From a virus, in IMG/VR virus record IMGVR_UViG_3300022665_000963, positions 1-56,327 of that record: DNA of 56,327 bases; one strand, 5' to 3'. The notes under the pieces are model-generated. The model ran no database searches. It was not told the DNA's origin and worked only from the letters and a program-made list of their open reading frames with translations. This document shows positions 46,751 through 54,358 of the stretch, piece by piece; position 1 is the first letter of the stretch; each line of letters begins with the position of its first letter. The translations under genes were made by a program, and so were the position numbers.

Positions 46751-49117
46751 TTATTTCTTGTATCTAATGAGGCGCTCCGCCTCGGCCGTTATGGGACAGC
46801 CCTGAACCGAGGGTGGTATGGAGGACATGAGGTCCTCGAAGTCCACTACTGAGCCCTCTCCTAAATCTACTTCACAGACAAGTTCATCATGTACACTAAA
46901 TACCATATCATATATCTCGCCCTCGTATGCCAGCAGCATCGCGTTCGCCATTATGTCCCTGGCCACGGCCTGGGTGATATTCTCCACGATCTTTCCGCCG
47001 TAGGTGTGGGTCCGTTCCCACTTCCTCGTCACTCCGTTCACGCTCATGTATCGCAGTCCGGGCCGGCTCTCACCCCAGCTCGTCCGGACCATCTTGATCT
47101 CAGGGTCTCGATAGAGGATTGACCTGCCGGACGGGAGTTCACAGTGTAGGAAGCCCCCCTTGACGTACCACGTCACCCTGCCACACTTTATCCTTGGGCC
47201 CTCTATCCTGTCCCGCCACTGGACCGTCTCATGCTCTCTTATGACGTCAAAGGGGATATCGTTATAGTCCACAGCATCAGAGGCCTTCTTCCGAAGATGA
47301 GTTACCTCTTTCTCCCAGCCCTGTACGGCCAGTATGGCACAGGCCTCCTGGTCCTTCCACATGGCCTTGACCTCGGAGTACCGTGCGCGGTAGATATCCA
47401 CTGTGTACTTCATGAGGGCCAGTTCGTGGGTGATCTTCTTGGGGTCCTCGCGCTCGTCCACCAGCCGTCGTCGGGCCTTGGCGGCCTGCCTCTTCTTATT
47501 GGCATACCTCTTGGCCTGCACTGGATCCATGTTAAGGGGCGGACCGTCCAGGCAGAGGTAGCTCCGCACCCAGCCCTCGTACTTCTCGAGCCCGTCTCGA
47601 CCCATTATACGTAGCGTGTCGGCCCGCGAGAAGTGTATATCGTACTTCCGACAAGTAATTAGGAAGGTCAGGAACCCCATACCGTATCCCAGACCCAGGA
47701 TTGACTGCTTGCCGAACTGTCTCTCTAGGGGATGAGTCTTCTTCTTCACCTCATATCCATAAATGCCAGTGGCCATGTCACAGTAGATATCGGCACCCCG
47801 CCGGAATACCTCCAGGGCGTCTTCTGCCCCGGCCAGCCACAGCACGCAACGGGCCTCGATGGCCGAATAGTCTGCGACCATGAACTCCCTGCCCTTCTCG
47901 GGCACGATGGCACCCCGCAGGGCATGGCTGAGGAGCTTCAGCACGTCCCCGTACATTGCCACGCACCAGTCAAGGTTGCCCGACTTTATGTCATCAGCGG
48001 CCTCCTCGAAGTCCTTGACTATCAGGTCTCGTGCTGGAAAATTGTGGATCTGCACCCCCTTGCCTGACCAGCGCCCGGTGCCAGCCCCGCAGTACATCAG
48101 GAGGTCCCTCACGCGCCAGTCCTCGGGGTCTGCCTTGTCTATCATGGTCTGGTACTTACGCGTAGACGTGCGGTTCACGTCGCGTATTATCTCACAGATT
48201 CGTCTGGCCCTGCCGCTTATCGGCTCGTTTTCTATGTACCATTCCAGGGTGGTCGCTGCGGTGTCCGGAAGCACTAAATTCTCATGCTTTTCGAGCCAGG
48301 TCCGGCAGGCCTGTCGCTTGGAGCCCGCGCTTATCCCGGTCATGGTCTCGAGCTCGCCATTGAGCCTCTTGCGCCAGTGTCCGGCCATCTTCAGCGCGGC
48401 CCTGGCCATGTCCAGGTCGAAGCGGGCCCCCCTCTCGTTTATGGCCTGGTCCATCTGCCATATAGCCATCTCGTACTCGCTGAGGTCGGGGACGGCCTCG
48501 CTGAGACAGTGCTCGGTCAGGACGTCGACGTCACAGTAGTCCCACAGGCGGTAGATATCGTTCTCCTCCTCGTGCCACAGTACTGGTATTTGGGCCTTCG
48601 CCTCGGTGAACTTGCCCTCGAATCCCGTCTCCTCTATCCAGGTTAGGGTCTCTGCCTTACGCGGTTTACGCGGTTTGCACATCTTGAGCATGAGCTTCCT
48701 GCCCTCCATGTCCTTCTCCACGGGAAGGCCCATGGCCCTGGCGGCCCCCGCGAGGTCCCGGGGCAGCGAGGCGGCACAGGCCTTGGCGGCGGAGCACCTC
48801 CACTGCAGGTGGGGCATCTCGGGCCAGCCGTGCCTCTTCACCATGACGTGCATCCAGATGACCCGCTCGAAGAAGGCGTTGTGGGCCTCCACCAGACCGC
48901 CGGAGGCTATGTGTTCGAACAGGTCCAGAGGTGGGGGACTCTCTGCTATGAGATGCTGGGGATGTGCCATGTGCCACCGACCCACCCTGTCACTGCCGGG
49001 CAGTTTGTAGGAGAGGCACATCACCCGAGTTGTCGGGTGCTTGGCATACATCCAGGATCCATGTTTCTTCAGGTCACAGACGCTACGGGTCTCAAAGTCG
49101 ATGGTGGCGGGTTTCAA
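46751..49117 (-). CDS. DNA polymerase, family A with 3'-5' exonuclease
   Basis: 788 residues from a TTG start that overlaps the upstream stop. Exonuclease: TIDFETRS (Asp7, Glu9), AHNAFFER (Glu84 in the usual Asp place) and LWDYCDVDVL. Polymerase: TGRWSGKGVQIHNFPARD (347-364), motif A VADYSAIEARC (414-424), motif B RQFGKQSILGLGYG (466-479), motif C SVHDELVCEV. There is no 5'-3' exonuclease domain, as in other phage family A polymerases. It would also have to accept a modified dCTP if one is made. Confidence 0.95.
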   Translation of the reverse strand: MKPATIDFETRSVCDLKKHGSWMYAKHPTTRVMCLSYKLPGSDRVGRWHMAHPQHLIAESPPPLDLFEHIASGGLVEAHNAFFERVIWMHVMVKRHGWPEMPHLQWRCSAAKACAASLPRDLAGAARAMGLPVEKDMEGRKLMLKMCKPRKPRKAETLTWIEETGFEGKFTEAKAQIPVLWHEEENDIYRLWDYCDVDVLTEHCLSEAVPDLSEYEMAIWQMDQAINERGARFDLDMARAALKMAGHWRKRLNGELETMTGISAGSKRQACRTWLEKHENLVLPDTAATTLEWYIENEPISGRARRICEIIRDVNRTSTRKYQTMIDKADPEDWRVRDLLMYCGAGTGRWSGKGVQIHNFPARDLIVKDFEEAADDIKSGNLDWCVAMYGDVLKLLSHALRGAIVPEKGREFMVADYSAIEARCVLWLAGAEDALEVFRRGADIYCDMATGIYGYEVKKKTHPLERQFGKQSILGLGYGMGFLTFLITCRKYDIHFSRADTLRIMGRDGLEKYEGWVRSYLCLDGPPLNMDPVQAKRYANKKRQAAKARRRLVDEREDPKKITHELALMKYTVDIYRARYSEVKAMWKDQEACAILAVQGWEKEVTHLRKKASDAVDYNDIPFDVIREHETVQWRDRIEGPRIKCGRVTWYVKGGFLHCELPSGRSILYRDPEIKMVRTSWGESRPGLRYMSVNGVTRKWERTHTYGGKIVENITQAVARDIMANAMLLAYEGEIYDMVFSVHDELVCEVDLGEGSVVDFEDLMSSIPPSVQGCPITAEAERLIRYKK

Positions 49118-49326
49118 AGGTTACAGTCCCCACAGTTGCCATCGTCATCTACCTCGTGAGCCTTCACCCACCAGTCACAGCACGGGCATCTGAGTATTAG
49201 CTCGTCGAGGTGCTCGCACAAGTCCGGGTCCCTGGCCACGTCGTCTGGCATGGGATAACAGGTCCCCAGTAAGCTATCGGCCAGGGCCTGGGCCTGTTCT
49301 TCCTTATCTTCGGTCGTGAGTCCCAT
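49114..49326 (-). CDS. Small zinc-ribbon-like protein, 70 aa
   Basis: Acidic N-terminus, then LRCPCCDWWVKAHEVDDDGN and CGDCNL: CxxC...CxxC with 16 residues between, a small zinc ribbon. It overlaps the polymerase start by four bases. Possible partner for polymerase or a regulatory protein; unproven. Confidence 0.65.
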   Translation of the reverse strand: MGLTTEDKEEQAQALADSLLGTCYPMPDDVARDPDLCEHLDELILRCPCCDWWVKAHEVDDDGNCGDCNL

Positions 49327-49327
49327 C

Positions 49328-49657
49328 TCAGACAGACTCCCCGTTAATTATCAATTTGTACCCCACTCCGTATTGTGATACAATTTGAAGGCCTTCAGGT
49401 AGCCGACTTCTAATTCGATAGATCGTTACCCTGATGGTCCCCTCCTGACAGTCCCCCCAGTCATCAGGGTCCTGGTCGTTGTACACCACTTCCAATAAGT
49501 CTCCCAGGGAGATGAACCGCCCTCGATGGGCGTTCAAGGCGAACATTATGCTCATACTAGTATTTAAAATGGCAGGTACCTTCACACAGATCTTATGAAT
49601 CGTATCGTTGAACTTAAATTGACCCTTGAGGTAGTCACTCCAATTCATTCTAAACAT
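49328..49657 (-). CDS. Winged-helix protein of the OmpR/PhoB type, 109 aa
   Basis: ATG after TAGGAGACAG. Residues ~35-105 match the Trans_reg_C fold: AHRGRFISLGDLLEVVYNDQ, EGTIRVTIYRIRSRL, then LQIVSQYGVGYKL, the final hairpin wing. No receiver domain. It is the best candidate here for a phage-encoded transcription regulator. Confidence 0.75.
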   Translation of the reverse strand: MFRMNWSDYLKGQFKFNDTIHKICVKVPAILNTSMSIMFALNAHRGRFISLGDLLEVVYNDQDPDDWGDCQEGTIRVTIYRIRSRLPEGLQIVSQYGVGYKLIINGESV

Positions 49658-49679
49658 AACTGTCTCCTAAATTAAAAGA

Positions 49680-49997
49680 CTATATTGTCCAGGTCGGTGG
49701 TAGGAGAGACCCCCTATTGTAGATAAGGATCCACATGATGGAGACAAGGACGGCGTATATCGTCTGGATCAGGTCATGACGTTTCCACTTCCAGGGTAGC
49801 AAGGATCCCCAGAATCCGAGTCTGCCGTACGTCATGACCTCCCGCATGAAGTAGCCAAAGGACCACGTCATTGCGGCTCCGGCTACACTGGAACCAATGT
49901 ACTCGTGCAGCTGGATGAAGGGCCACATACCCAGTAAAACTATGGCGGCATGATTCAGGTGGTAGTCCTGCAACCAGGTCTGTATTTTTTGCCACAT
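49680..49997 (-). CDS. Membrane protein, 105 aa
   Basis: Three hydrophobic segments: ~15-32 (HAAIVLLGMWPFIQLHEY), ~38-52 (AGAAMTWSFGYFMRE) and ~78-95 (LIQTIYAVLVSIMWILIY). Conserved-looking phage membrane protein with WKRHDLIQ. Function unknown; a role in the host membrane early in infection is possible. Confidence 0.65.
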   Translation of the reverse strand: MWQKIQTWLQDYHLNHAAIVLLGMWPFIQLHEYIGSSVAGAAMTWSFGYFMREVMTYGRLGFWGSLLPWKWKRHDLIQTIYAVLVSIMWILIYNRGSLLPPTWTI

Positions 49998-50013
49998 ATT
50001 GCTATTTCCTTGT

Positions 50014-50292
50014 CTAAGCTAGGGGGTCATTCTTCACATGGCTCAAGGCCGTCTCGTAGAGATCGAGGAGGGCGTCTTCTTCCTGCAGATCGGTTCTGTC
50101 CTTCTTACGTCGCAGGATCAACTTACGCAGGGTCTTCTTGCACAGGCCGACGGCCTTGGCCTCTGCATATATATCCCTCTTGTCGTCGTTGAGGTCTGCT
50201 ATCTCCGCCTCGATCCGCTCGATGCGCACGACGTACGCACGAAGTTGGTCCGCCGTGCTACCCCCCAGGGCGTTGTGATAGTTATCAGTCAT
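50014..50292 (-). CDS. GapR-like DNA-binding protein (DUF2312)
   Basis: 92 residues: LRAYVVRIERIEAEIADLND followed by KRDIYAEAKAVGLCKKTLRK and a C-terminal EEDALLDLYETAL. This is the DUF2312/GapR fold, which wraps overtwisted AT-rich DNA and aids topoisomerases ahead of replication forks. RBS GGAG six bases upstream of ATG. The inverted-repeat element at 50321-50460 lies in its leader. Confidence 0.85.
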   Translation of the reverse strand: MTDNYHNALGGSTADQLRAYVVRIERIEAEIADLNDDKRDIYAEAKAVGLCKKTLRKLILRRKKDRTDLQEEDALLDLYETALSHVKNDPLA

Positions 50293-50320
50293 GTCGTACT
50301 CCGCATCCCAGTGTCTTTTT

Positions 50321-50460
50321 AGAATGCCCTCAATATCATCGGATTGTTACAGCTGTTCCGTCTGTACGGCGGGCTTGCCTCCGGCGTTGCACCCGTGGGT
50401 GAGCCTCAACTGGATACCCTGCGTCTGCTTTCTCCAGCCCGATGATATTGAAGGCATTCT
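50321..50460. repeat. 140-bp element bounded by 22-bp inverted repeats
   Basis: Arms at 50321-50342 and 50439-50460 are complementary at 21 of 22 positions (start AGAATGCC..., end ...GGCATTCT). Internal hairpins on the minus-strand RNA include CTGGA/TCCAG, CACCC/GGGTG and CCGT/ACGG. A 36-codon ORF fills the interior. A third, partial copy of the arm (core ATGCCCTCAAT) lies at 51020-51044. No clear target-site duplication. Confidence 0.8.
50347..50457 (-). CDS. Possible 36-aa peptide inside the inverted-repeat element
   Basis: ATG lies in the right arm (50457-50455), stop TAA at 50347-50349 just inside the left arm. Peptide MPSISSGWRKQTQGIQLRLT continuing HGCNAGGKPAVQTEQL. The binding site is weak (TTTCAAG), and the start codon would be buried in the 22-bp stem. 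It may be a real small gene carried by the element, or coincidence within a structured RNA. Confidence 0.35.
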   Translation of the reverse strand: MPSISSGWRKQTQGIQLRLTHGCNAGGKPAVQTEQL

Positions 50461-50470
50461 TGAAATAATT

Positions 50471-50860
50471 CTATACAGGTTGACCGGTCGACCAGGTCCA
50501 GGTGTAGCCGGGTGTATTATTCACGTCGACGGCGAGCCAGAAGTGCATCGTACCTACTTTCGGTACGTACGTCTCAAAGATGCGTTCCTTCAGTGTCACC
50601 CTGATGGTATTCAGTTCCGTGTGGACTCTGCTGTCGTAACATTCTACAGCGGAACTTCGCATGGCCGCGTAGTAACCGGTAATGCTCTTTTCCTTGACCA
50701 GTTTGGCCAACTGACGGGCAGCCGATTCCGTCAGACAGTAAGCCCTTACAGACACCTGGTCTCCCACCTGGTAGACCTTTGAAGCCTCCGTACCGGCGAA
50801 GGCCCTGGGGCTGAGGGTCATCAGGACCATCGAGACTATTACCAGTATTAATTTTCTCAT
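50471..50860 (-). CDS. Exported protein with signal peptide, 129 aa
   Basis: AAAGGA before the ATG. Residues 1-22 are a signal peptide (MRKLILVIVSMVLMTLSPRA, then FAG) with an AxA cleavage site and no lipobox. The mature part has two cysteines (AYCLTESAARQLAKL, VECYDSR) that may pair in the periplasm. Periplasmic phage proteins can serve superinfection exclusion or lysis control; no family recognised. Its leader region is duplicated upstream. Confidence 0.7.
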   Translation of the reverse strand: MRKLILVIVSMVLMTLSPRAFAGTEASKVYQVGDQVSVRAYCLTESAARQLAKLVKEKSITGYYAAMRSSAVECYDSRVHTELNTIRVTLKERIFETYVPKVGTMHFWLAVDVNNTPGYTWTWSTGQPV

Positions 50861-50910
50861 GCTGGATTCCTTTCACTATTTTATAATATCATACTGTCTG
50901 ATCATCGTAA
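50853..50910 (-). repeat. Leader repeat, copy A (next to the exported-protein gene)
   Basis: On the minus strand it contains TTACGATGATCAGACAGTAT, then a TATAAAATAG run, GTGAAAGGAA and the ATG. It aligns with 50944-51002 over about 57 bp including start codon and ribosome binding site. Confidence 0.8.
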
Positions 50911-50917
50911 GAGGCTG

Positions 50918-50950
50918 TTATCCGCCCCATCCTTCTTTAAATATTCTCAT
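50918..50950 (-). CDS. Ten-codon leader ORF
   Basis: MRIFKEGWGG with GAAAGGAA upstream, inside the duplicated leader. It looks like a duplicated start of the exported-protein gene (MRKLIL...). It may be a remnant or a leader peptide. Confidence 0.3.
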   Translation of the reverse strand: MRIFKEGWGG

Positions 50951-51002
50951 GTGTAACGTTCCTTTCACTATCCTAGAGTGTCATACTGTCCGATTATCAT
51001 AA
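50944..51002 (-). repeat. Leader repeat, copy B
   Basis: Shares TCATACTGTC, CCTTTCACTAT and TTCTCATG (plus-strand spelling) with copy A, differing in the AT-rich centre (TTTATAATA versus CCTAGAGTG). It follows the terminator at 51051-51080. Confidence 0.8.
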
Positions 51003-51050
51003 GGAAAAACCTGCCCTGAAGGATGCCCTCAATGTGAGATGATTGGGCAT

Positions 51051-51080
51051 AAAAAAGAGGGCACCCGGAGGCGCCCTCAG
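51051..51080 (-). terminator. Rho-independent terminator after the ssDNA-binding gene
   Basis: GAGGGC(A)CC...GG(C)GCCCTC stem (51057-51078) with CGGA loop, followed on the minus strand by TTTTTTATG. Ends transcription after 51125-51706. Confidence 0.9.
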
Positions 51081-51124
51081 GTTGGCAGGATACAGGGTGA
51101 GTGTATCCGACATATCCCTTATCT

Positions 51125-51706
51125 TCAGTCCAGGAAGTCGTCGTCCTGGTCGAGCCACGCGCTGTCGATATCGTCGTCGAAGTCCTTGGCAGCATCCGTC
51201 CGGCTGTCGAGCCTTCCTCCGTCCTTGATCTTCTGGACGTTCATGAGTCCGAGCGCGACGCCCTTGCCCTTGTTATCGTAGGAGTACACGGTGACGGTGG
51301 CCCGGCAGTAACAGCCTGGATAGATCTCGTCCGTGTTGCCCTCCTCGGCGCTGAGGATGTTCTTCTGGGCGTCGATCACCCCGGGACGCATCTTGGTCGT
51401 AATGTTGGCAAACTTGGTGCCCTCACCGTAGCCCTCGAGGTCCGCCTTCTCCGCACCGTCGCGGATGCCTATCTTGTAGTTGGCAGGCAGGTCCTTCATG
51501 GACTTCTTGAAGCGGCTCCTGCACTCCGCATCCATGGCCCCGAGCATCGCCTTCCAGCGTTTCTTATCGCTGTCTGAGAACTTCGATGGAGTCCACACAG
51601 CCGACAGTCCGAACTTGGGCGGACCTCCGTCATAGCTTTCTGCCTCGAATAATGATGGGAATGATACCCTGAAAGGGGGGGTTACGTATCTTTGAATTTC
51701 AGCCAT
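51125..51706 (-). CDS. Single-stranded DNA-binding protein (DUF2815/Enc34-like)
   Basis: 193 residues, ATG after AGGAGATAG. Begins TPPFRVSFPSLFEAESYDGG; GLSAVWTPSKFSDSDKKRW, then PGCYCRATVTVYSYDNKGKG follow the Enc34/DUF2815 OB-fold family. The C-terminus is strongly acidic and ends AWLDQDDDFLD, like the tails of SSB and T7 gp2.5 that recruit partner proteins. It would coat ssDNA for the family A polymerase. Followed by a strong terminator. Confidence 0.85.
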   Translation of the reverse strand: MAEIQRYVTPPFRVSFPSLFEAESYDGGPPKFGLSAVWTPSKFSDSDKKRWKAMLGAMDAECRSRFKKSMKDLPANYKIGIRDGAEKADLEGYGEGTKFANITTKMRPGVIDAQKNILSAEEGNTDEIYPGCYCRATVTVYSYDNKGKGVALGLMNVQKIKDGGRLDSRTDAAKDFDDDIDSAWLDQDDDFLD

Positions 51707-51793
51707 TGTCTATCTCCTATATCTATAAGGCTGTTAGTGATTAGTTAGTCTGTCGCATCGTGACTCGCATGTTAGCCGTCATGTATACTTCCA

Positions 51794-52168
51794 TCATTTT
51801 CCTAAAATTTTCCTTAGAATTTCACACCAGTTATCTATTGTACTCTGATTGATATCCAGTCTTCTGAGCTTATGTATTGCAGCCATCCTACTGATCTTTA
51901 TCTCTATCCACTGATGGCCAAAGCCCTCATATCGAATGATCTCCGAGTTCAGGGCCCAGATCAGGATGCCCGACAGCTCGACGCACCGTCTGCCCACGGC
52001 TGTCTCCACGAAATGCAGGTCCCCGATGAAGCCCTCGAAGATGTCCTCCGCCAGTGAGGCCTCGAGCACCCGGTCCAGTACTCCTCCCGTGACTGGTATG
52101 CTATCACTATCCAGTACCAATCTCAGGGTCGAGAAGAGGACCTGTGCTGCCCTGTGTTGGTTCATCAT
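51794..52168 (-). CDS. Unknown protein, 124 aa
   Basis: Start overlaps the exonuclease stop (ATGA). Helical, with GGVLDRVLEASLAEDIFEGF and a C-terminal LRRLDINQSTIDNWCEILRK. It may be a small DNA-metabolism accessory. No domain recognised. Confidence 0.6.
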   Translation of the reverse strand: MMNQHRAAQVLFSTLRLVLDSDSIPVTGGVLDRVLEASLAEDIFEGFIGDLHFVETAVGRRCVELSGILIWALNSEIIRYEGFGHQWIEIKISRMAAIHKLRRLDINQSTIDNWCEILRKILGK

Positions 52169-52713
52169 TTTCCCAGCATACCCATGGCGATCTGTACCTG
52201 CTGGGCCTGTCCCACCGCGTCGTCCAGGGCGTCGTGCGGGATCATACCTGTCCAGTCGATCTCGGGTTTCCCGCCAACCAGGTCGAACAGGGTCCTAGCG
52301 TCCCTCGTCTTCCGGCGGTCCCAGGGCACGTCGGCCCCCAGCCTCGCGAAGGCCGACTTGATTATCGGTAGGTCGAAGTCTGAGGGCATCGCCCACACGC
52401 CCCCTATAGCCTCCCAGTTCAACTGATGGGCGAGGAAGGGCCAGGAGACGAAGTCCCTGAGAACCTCTGCCAGTGGGTCCGCTTTCTCAGACAGTTCTTT
52501 GCCCATCTTACCTGCAGACTTTTCGGTCAACCAGAAGCATAACGTGCTATGGTCGATCACGCCCGAACCGTCCTGGACCAGGATATGGCGGTTAAAACCC
52601 TTGCCGTTCAGTATCTTACCGCCACTCACGGGTTCGAACAGCACGGCTCCCAGCTGTATCATGCAGGCATCCGGGCGGGTGCTGAGGGTCTCAATGTCGA
52701 TCATTACGTGCAT
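52165..52713 (-). CDS. 3'-5' exonuclease (DnaQ/RNase T superfamily)
   Basis: 182 residues. DEDD-type sites: MIDIETLSTRPDACMIQLGA (Asp6, Glu8), FDLPIIKSAFARLG in the middle and HDALDDAVGQA with His and Asp near residues 159-164. It resembles the Rv2179c-like exoribonuclease group. It may degrade RNA or ssDNA ends. It sits in a coupled minus-strand run. Confidence 0.8.
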   Translation of the reverse strand: MHVMIDIETLSTRPDACMIQLGAVLFEPVSGGKILNGKGFNRHILVQDGSGVIDHSTLCFWLTEKSAGKMGKELSEKADPLAEVLRDFVSWPFLAHQLNWEAIGGVWAMPSDFDLPIIKSAFARLGADVPWDRRKTRDARTLFDLVGGKPEIDWTGMIPHDALDDAVGQAQQVQIAMGMLGK

Positions 52714-52731
52714 CTAAAATATCCTTTAATT

Positions 52732-53106
52732 TCATAGGTCATCAGGAAAGTCGTCCTGGGCCGACGTGGACCCGATGTACTCGTCACATATCCTGATCAC
52801 CCTCTCGAGCATGTAGCTGTCCGTCATCCGGCCCATGTGTGCCTCGTATTTGGACAATTTCAGCCGCCTCGCTAACCAGCAGTAAGCCTCGCTCCGGTGC
52901 ATGAAACCATTTTTCCACAGTCGATCGAAGGACAGGTGGGCCCGCTGCCTCAGTAGGCGTATCTTCTTGCCGGCCGGTATGACCCTGACCGGCTTGCGAT
53001 ATACAGTAGCGCACCGTTTCTTCTTCTTCCTCCGGCCGCCCCCGCCCCAGAAGCCGTAGCCCTCGTTTATAATCCGGTCGACCGCGTAATCTGCATACTC
53101 TCCCAT
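52732..53106 (-). CDS. Basic protein resembling the C-terminal part of DUF3268, 124 aa
   Basis: ATG 53106 with TGGAGA upstream. Residues ~30-40 are a glycine/lysine cluster (GGGGRRKKKKRC). From ~60: LRQRAHLSFDRLWKNGFMHR, SEAYCWLARRL and a terminal helix, as in the C-terminal half of the zinc-finger DUF3268 family, but the zinc-finger cysteines are missing. Acidic C-terminal tail (AQDDFPDDL). A degenerate family member or a separate function. Confidence 0.55.
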   Translation of the reverse strand: MGEYADYAVDRIINEGYGFWGGGGRRKKKKRCATVYRKPVRVIPAGKKIRLLRQRAHLSFDRLWKNGFMHRSEAYCWLARRLKLSKYEAHMGRMTDSYMLERVIRICDEYIGSTSAQDDFPDDL

Positions 53107-53107
53107 G

Positions 53108-53674
53108 TCAGTTCTCCATGACATCCCGGACGATCGCCCACATGTCATCGTCGGTCATCTGGAACCGGTCGAAGTCCACGTCTGGTTCCACTCCCTTCAG
53201 GCACAGCGACTTGGCACCGTTGCTTCCTTCATGGGTCTTAGTCATGAGCGTGGCCACCTTTCCGTCTCGGCCCGGCACGGTCGCGTGGAACGCTTGATCC
53301 AGCATGTGGTACGTCTCGCCGGCTTCCACCAGCTGACGGCTCACCTGGCCGACCCAGACCTCTGCCCTCGGTATCCACGGCCGGTTGCCGAACTCGCTCC
53401 GCTCACCCTCGTGCACGTATGCGACGTGAGTATTGGGACCGGGATCATCCCCGAATTCATACACCGCATAGACGTCATTTATCTGCATGCCCTTGAGCAC
53501 GGTGCTGCTGAAGCCGAAGCGGTGACTGTGTATGTCCGAGTGCAGGAAGCACTTCCTGCGGGGCAAGTCTGGGTGCCACACGTGCAGCCTCTGTTTGGCC
53601 CCCAGCTTCACCTGGAGGAAGCCGAGACCGTGCAGACTGATGGTCCTCTCGGTCTCCTTGAATACCTTAGTCAT
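53108..53674 (-). CDS. Cupin-like phage protein, paralog 1
   Basis: 188 residues. LHVWHPDLPRRKCFLHSDIH is followed by SHRFGFSSTVLKG: His49 and His51 make the HxH of cupin motif 1, and ETYHMLDQAFHAT gives His129 in the motif 2 place. Family blocks EGERSEFGNRPWIPRAE and GKVATLMTKTHEG are shared with many phages. A metal-binding small-molecule or sensing role is plausible; substrate unknown. The neighbour upstream is a paralog. Confidence 0.6.
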   Translation of the reverse strand: MTKVFKETERTISLHGLGFLQVKLGAKQRLHVWHPDLPRRKCFLHSDIHSHRFGFSSTVLKGMQINDVYAVYEFGDDPGPNTHVAYVHEGERSEFGNRPWIPRAEVWVGQVSRQLVEAGETYHMLDQAFHATVPGRDGKVATLMTKTHEGSNGAKSLCLKGVEPDVDFDRFQMTDDDMWAIVRDVMEN

Positions 53675-53856
53675 TGTGTTCTCCTTAAGGATCTATAAAT
53701 GGTTGAATTTGATACTGTATACCATTCCTTGATTACTTCTACCCGAGAGCCCCCGTCATATTCCTCACGGATCTCTAGGTCATGCTTGTTAGTCAGATAG
53801 TTACCGTTCCTAAAGTTTCCCGTTGCGGTCCTGTAGTTACTATTAATAAGCGTCAT
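53671..53856 (-). CDS. Small unknown protein, 61 aa
   Basis: ATG 53856 lies inside the end of the next-upstream paralog gene; the in-frame extension is unlikely. Polar (INSNYRTATGNFRNGNYLTN), ending SLRRTQ. Sits between the two cupin-like paralogs, overlapping both. No function inferred. Confidence 0.45.
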   Translation of the reverse strand: MTLINSNYRTATGNFRNGNYLTNKHDLEIREEYDGGSRVEVIKEWYTVSNSTIYRSLRRTQ

Positions 53857-54358
53857 GCTCACAGTCCCCCAGTACCTCACACACTATCGCCCACATGGTT
53901 CCCTTATTCATCTGATGCGAATCAAAGTCCTCCTCATATGGGGCCATCCCCACGGAACCCATCAGCCTCATCGCGTCGTGGCCCTTCGTCACCTTCGTCA
54001 CGAGGGCTGCTACGCGTCCGTCCCCGCAGGCCGTGGTCGAGTGGAACACCCGGGCCTTGAGCTGGTACGTCATGCCCGCGCCGATCGTCTGATGGCTGAC
54101 GTGGTTGAGCCAGAAATCTGACCTAGTATCCTTGATGGAGTTGTTTACCACGAAAACATCCTGTATCTGTACGCCCCGGAGTACCTGACTCTTGAAGCCA
54201 TAGGCATTATCGTGTATCTGGGATTCGCAGTAGCCTTTCGCTCTCGGTAGGTCCGGATGCCAAACGCACAGTTTTTGGTCACCGTCCAGCCTCACCTCGA
54301 TGAAACCAAGACGGTGCAGACTGATATCACCTTCGATGTTCTGGTTAAGTAGTGTCAT
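53843..54358 (-). CDS. Cupin-like phage protein, paralog 2 (altered metal site)
   Basis: 171 residues, aligned with the 53108-53674 protein (ISLHRLGFIEVRLDGDQKL, VWHPDLPRAKGYC). Cupin motif 1 reads IHDNAYGF in place of IHSHRFGF, so the second His is Asn; the motif 2 His is retained (VFHSTTACGDGRVAAL). The EGER/FGNRPW segment is missing. It probably lost metal binding or changed substrate. Confidence 0.6.
   Translation of the reverse strand: MTLLNQNIEGDISLHRLGFIEVRLDGDQKLCVWHPDLPRAKGYCESQIHDNAYGFKSQVLRGVQIQDVFVVNNSIKDTRSDFWLNHVSHQTIGAGMTYQLKARVFHSTTACGDGRVAALVTKVTKGHDAMRLMGSVGMAPYEEDFDSHQMNKGTMWAIVCEVLGDCEHDAY

Noticed and set aside
47732-48539. Plus-strand ORFs opposite the DNA polymerase gene
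   Set aside because: Polymerase motifs are decisive on the minus strand; the opposite frames have no initiation sites.
50321-50460. Reading the inverted-repeat element as a known riboswitch, tRNA-like RNA or self-cleaving ribozyme
   Set aside because: No conserved core (for example hammerhead CUGANGA/GAAA or T-loop) could be found; kept only as an unclassified element.
50291-50782. Plus-strand ORF across the inverted-repeat element and the exported-protein gene
   Set aside because: It runs antisense to a gene with a signal peptide and good binding site; its coding look comes from the inverted arm alone.
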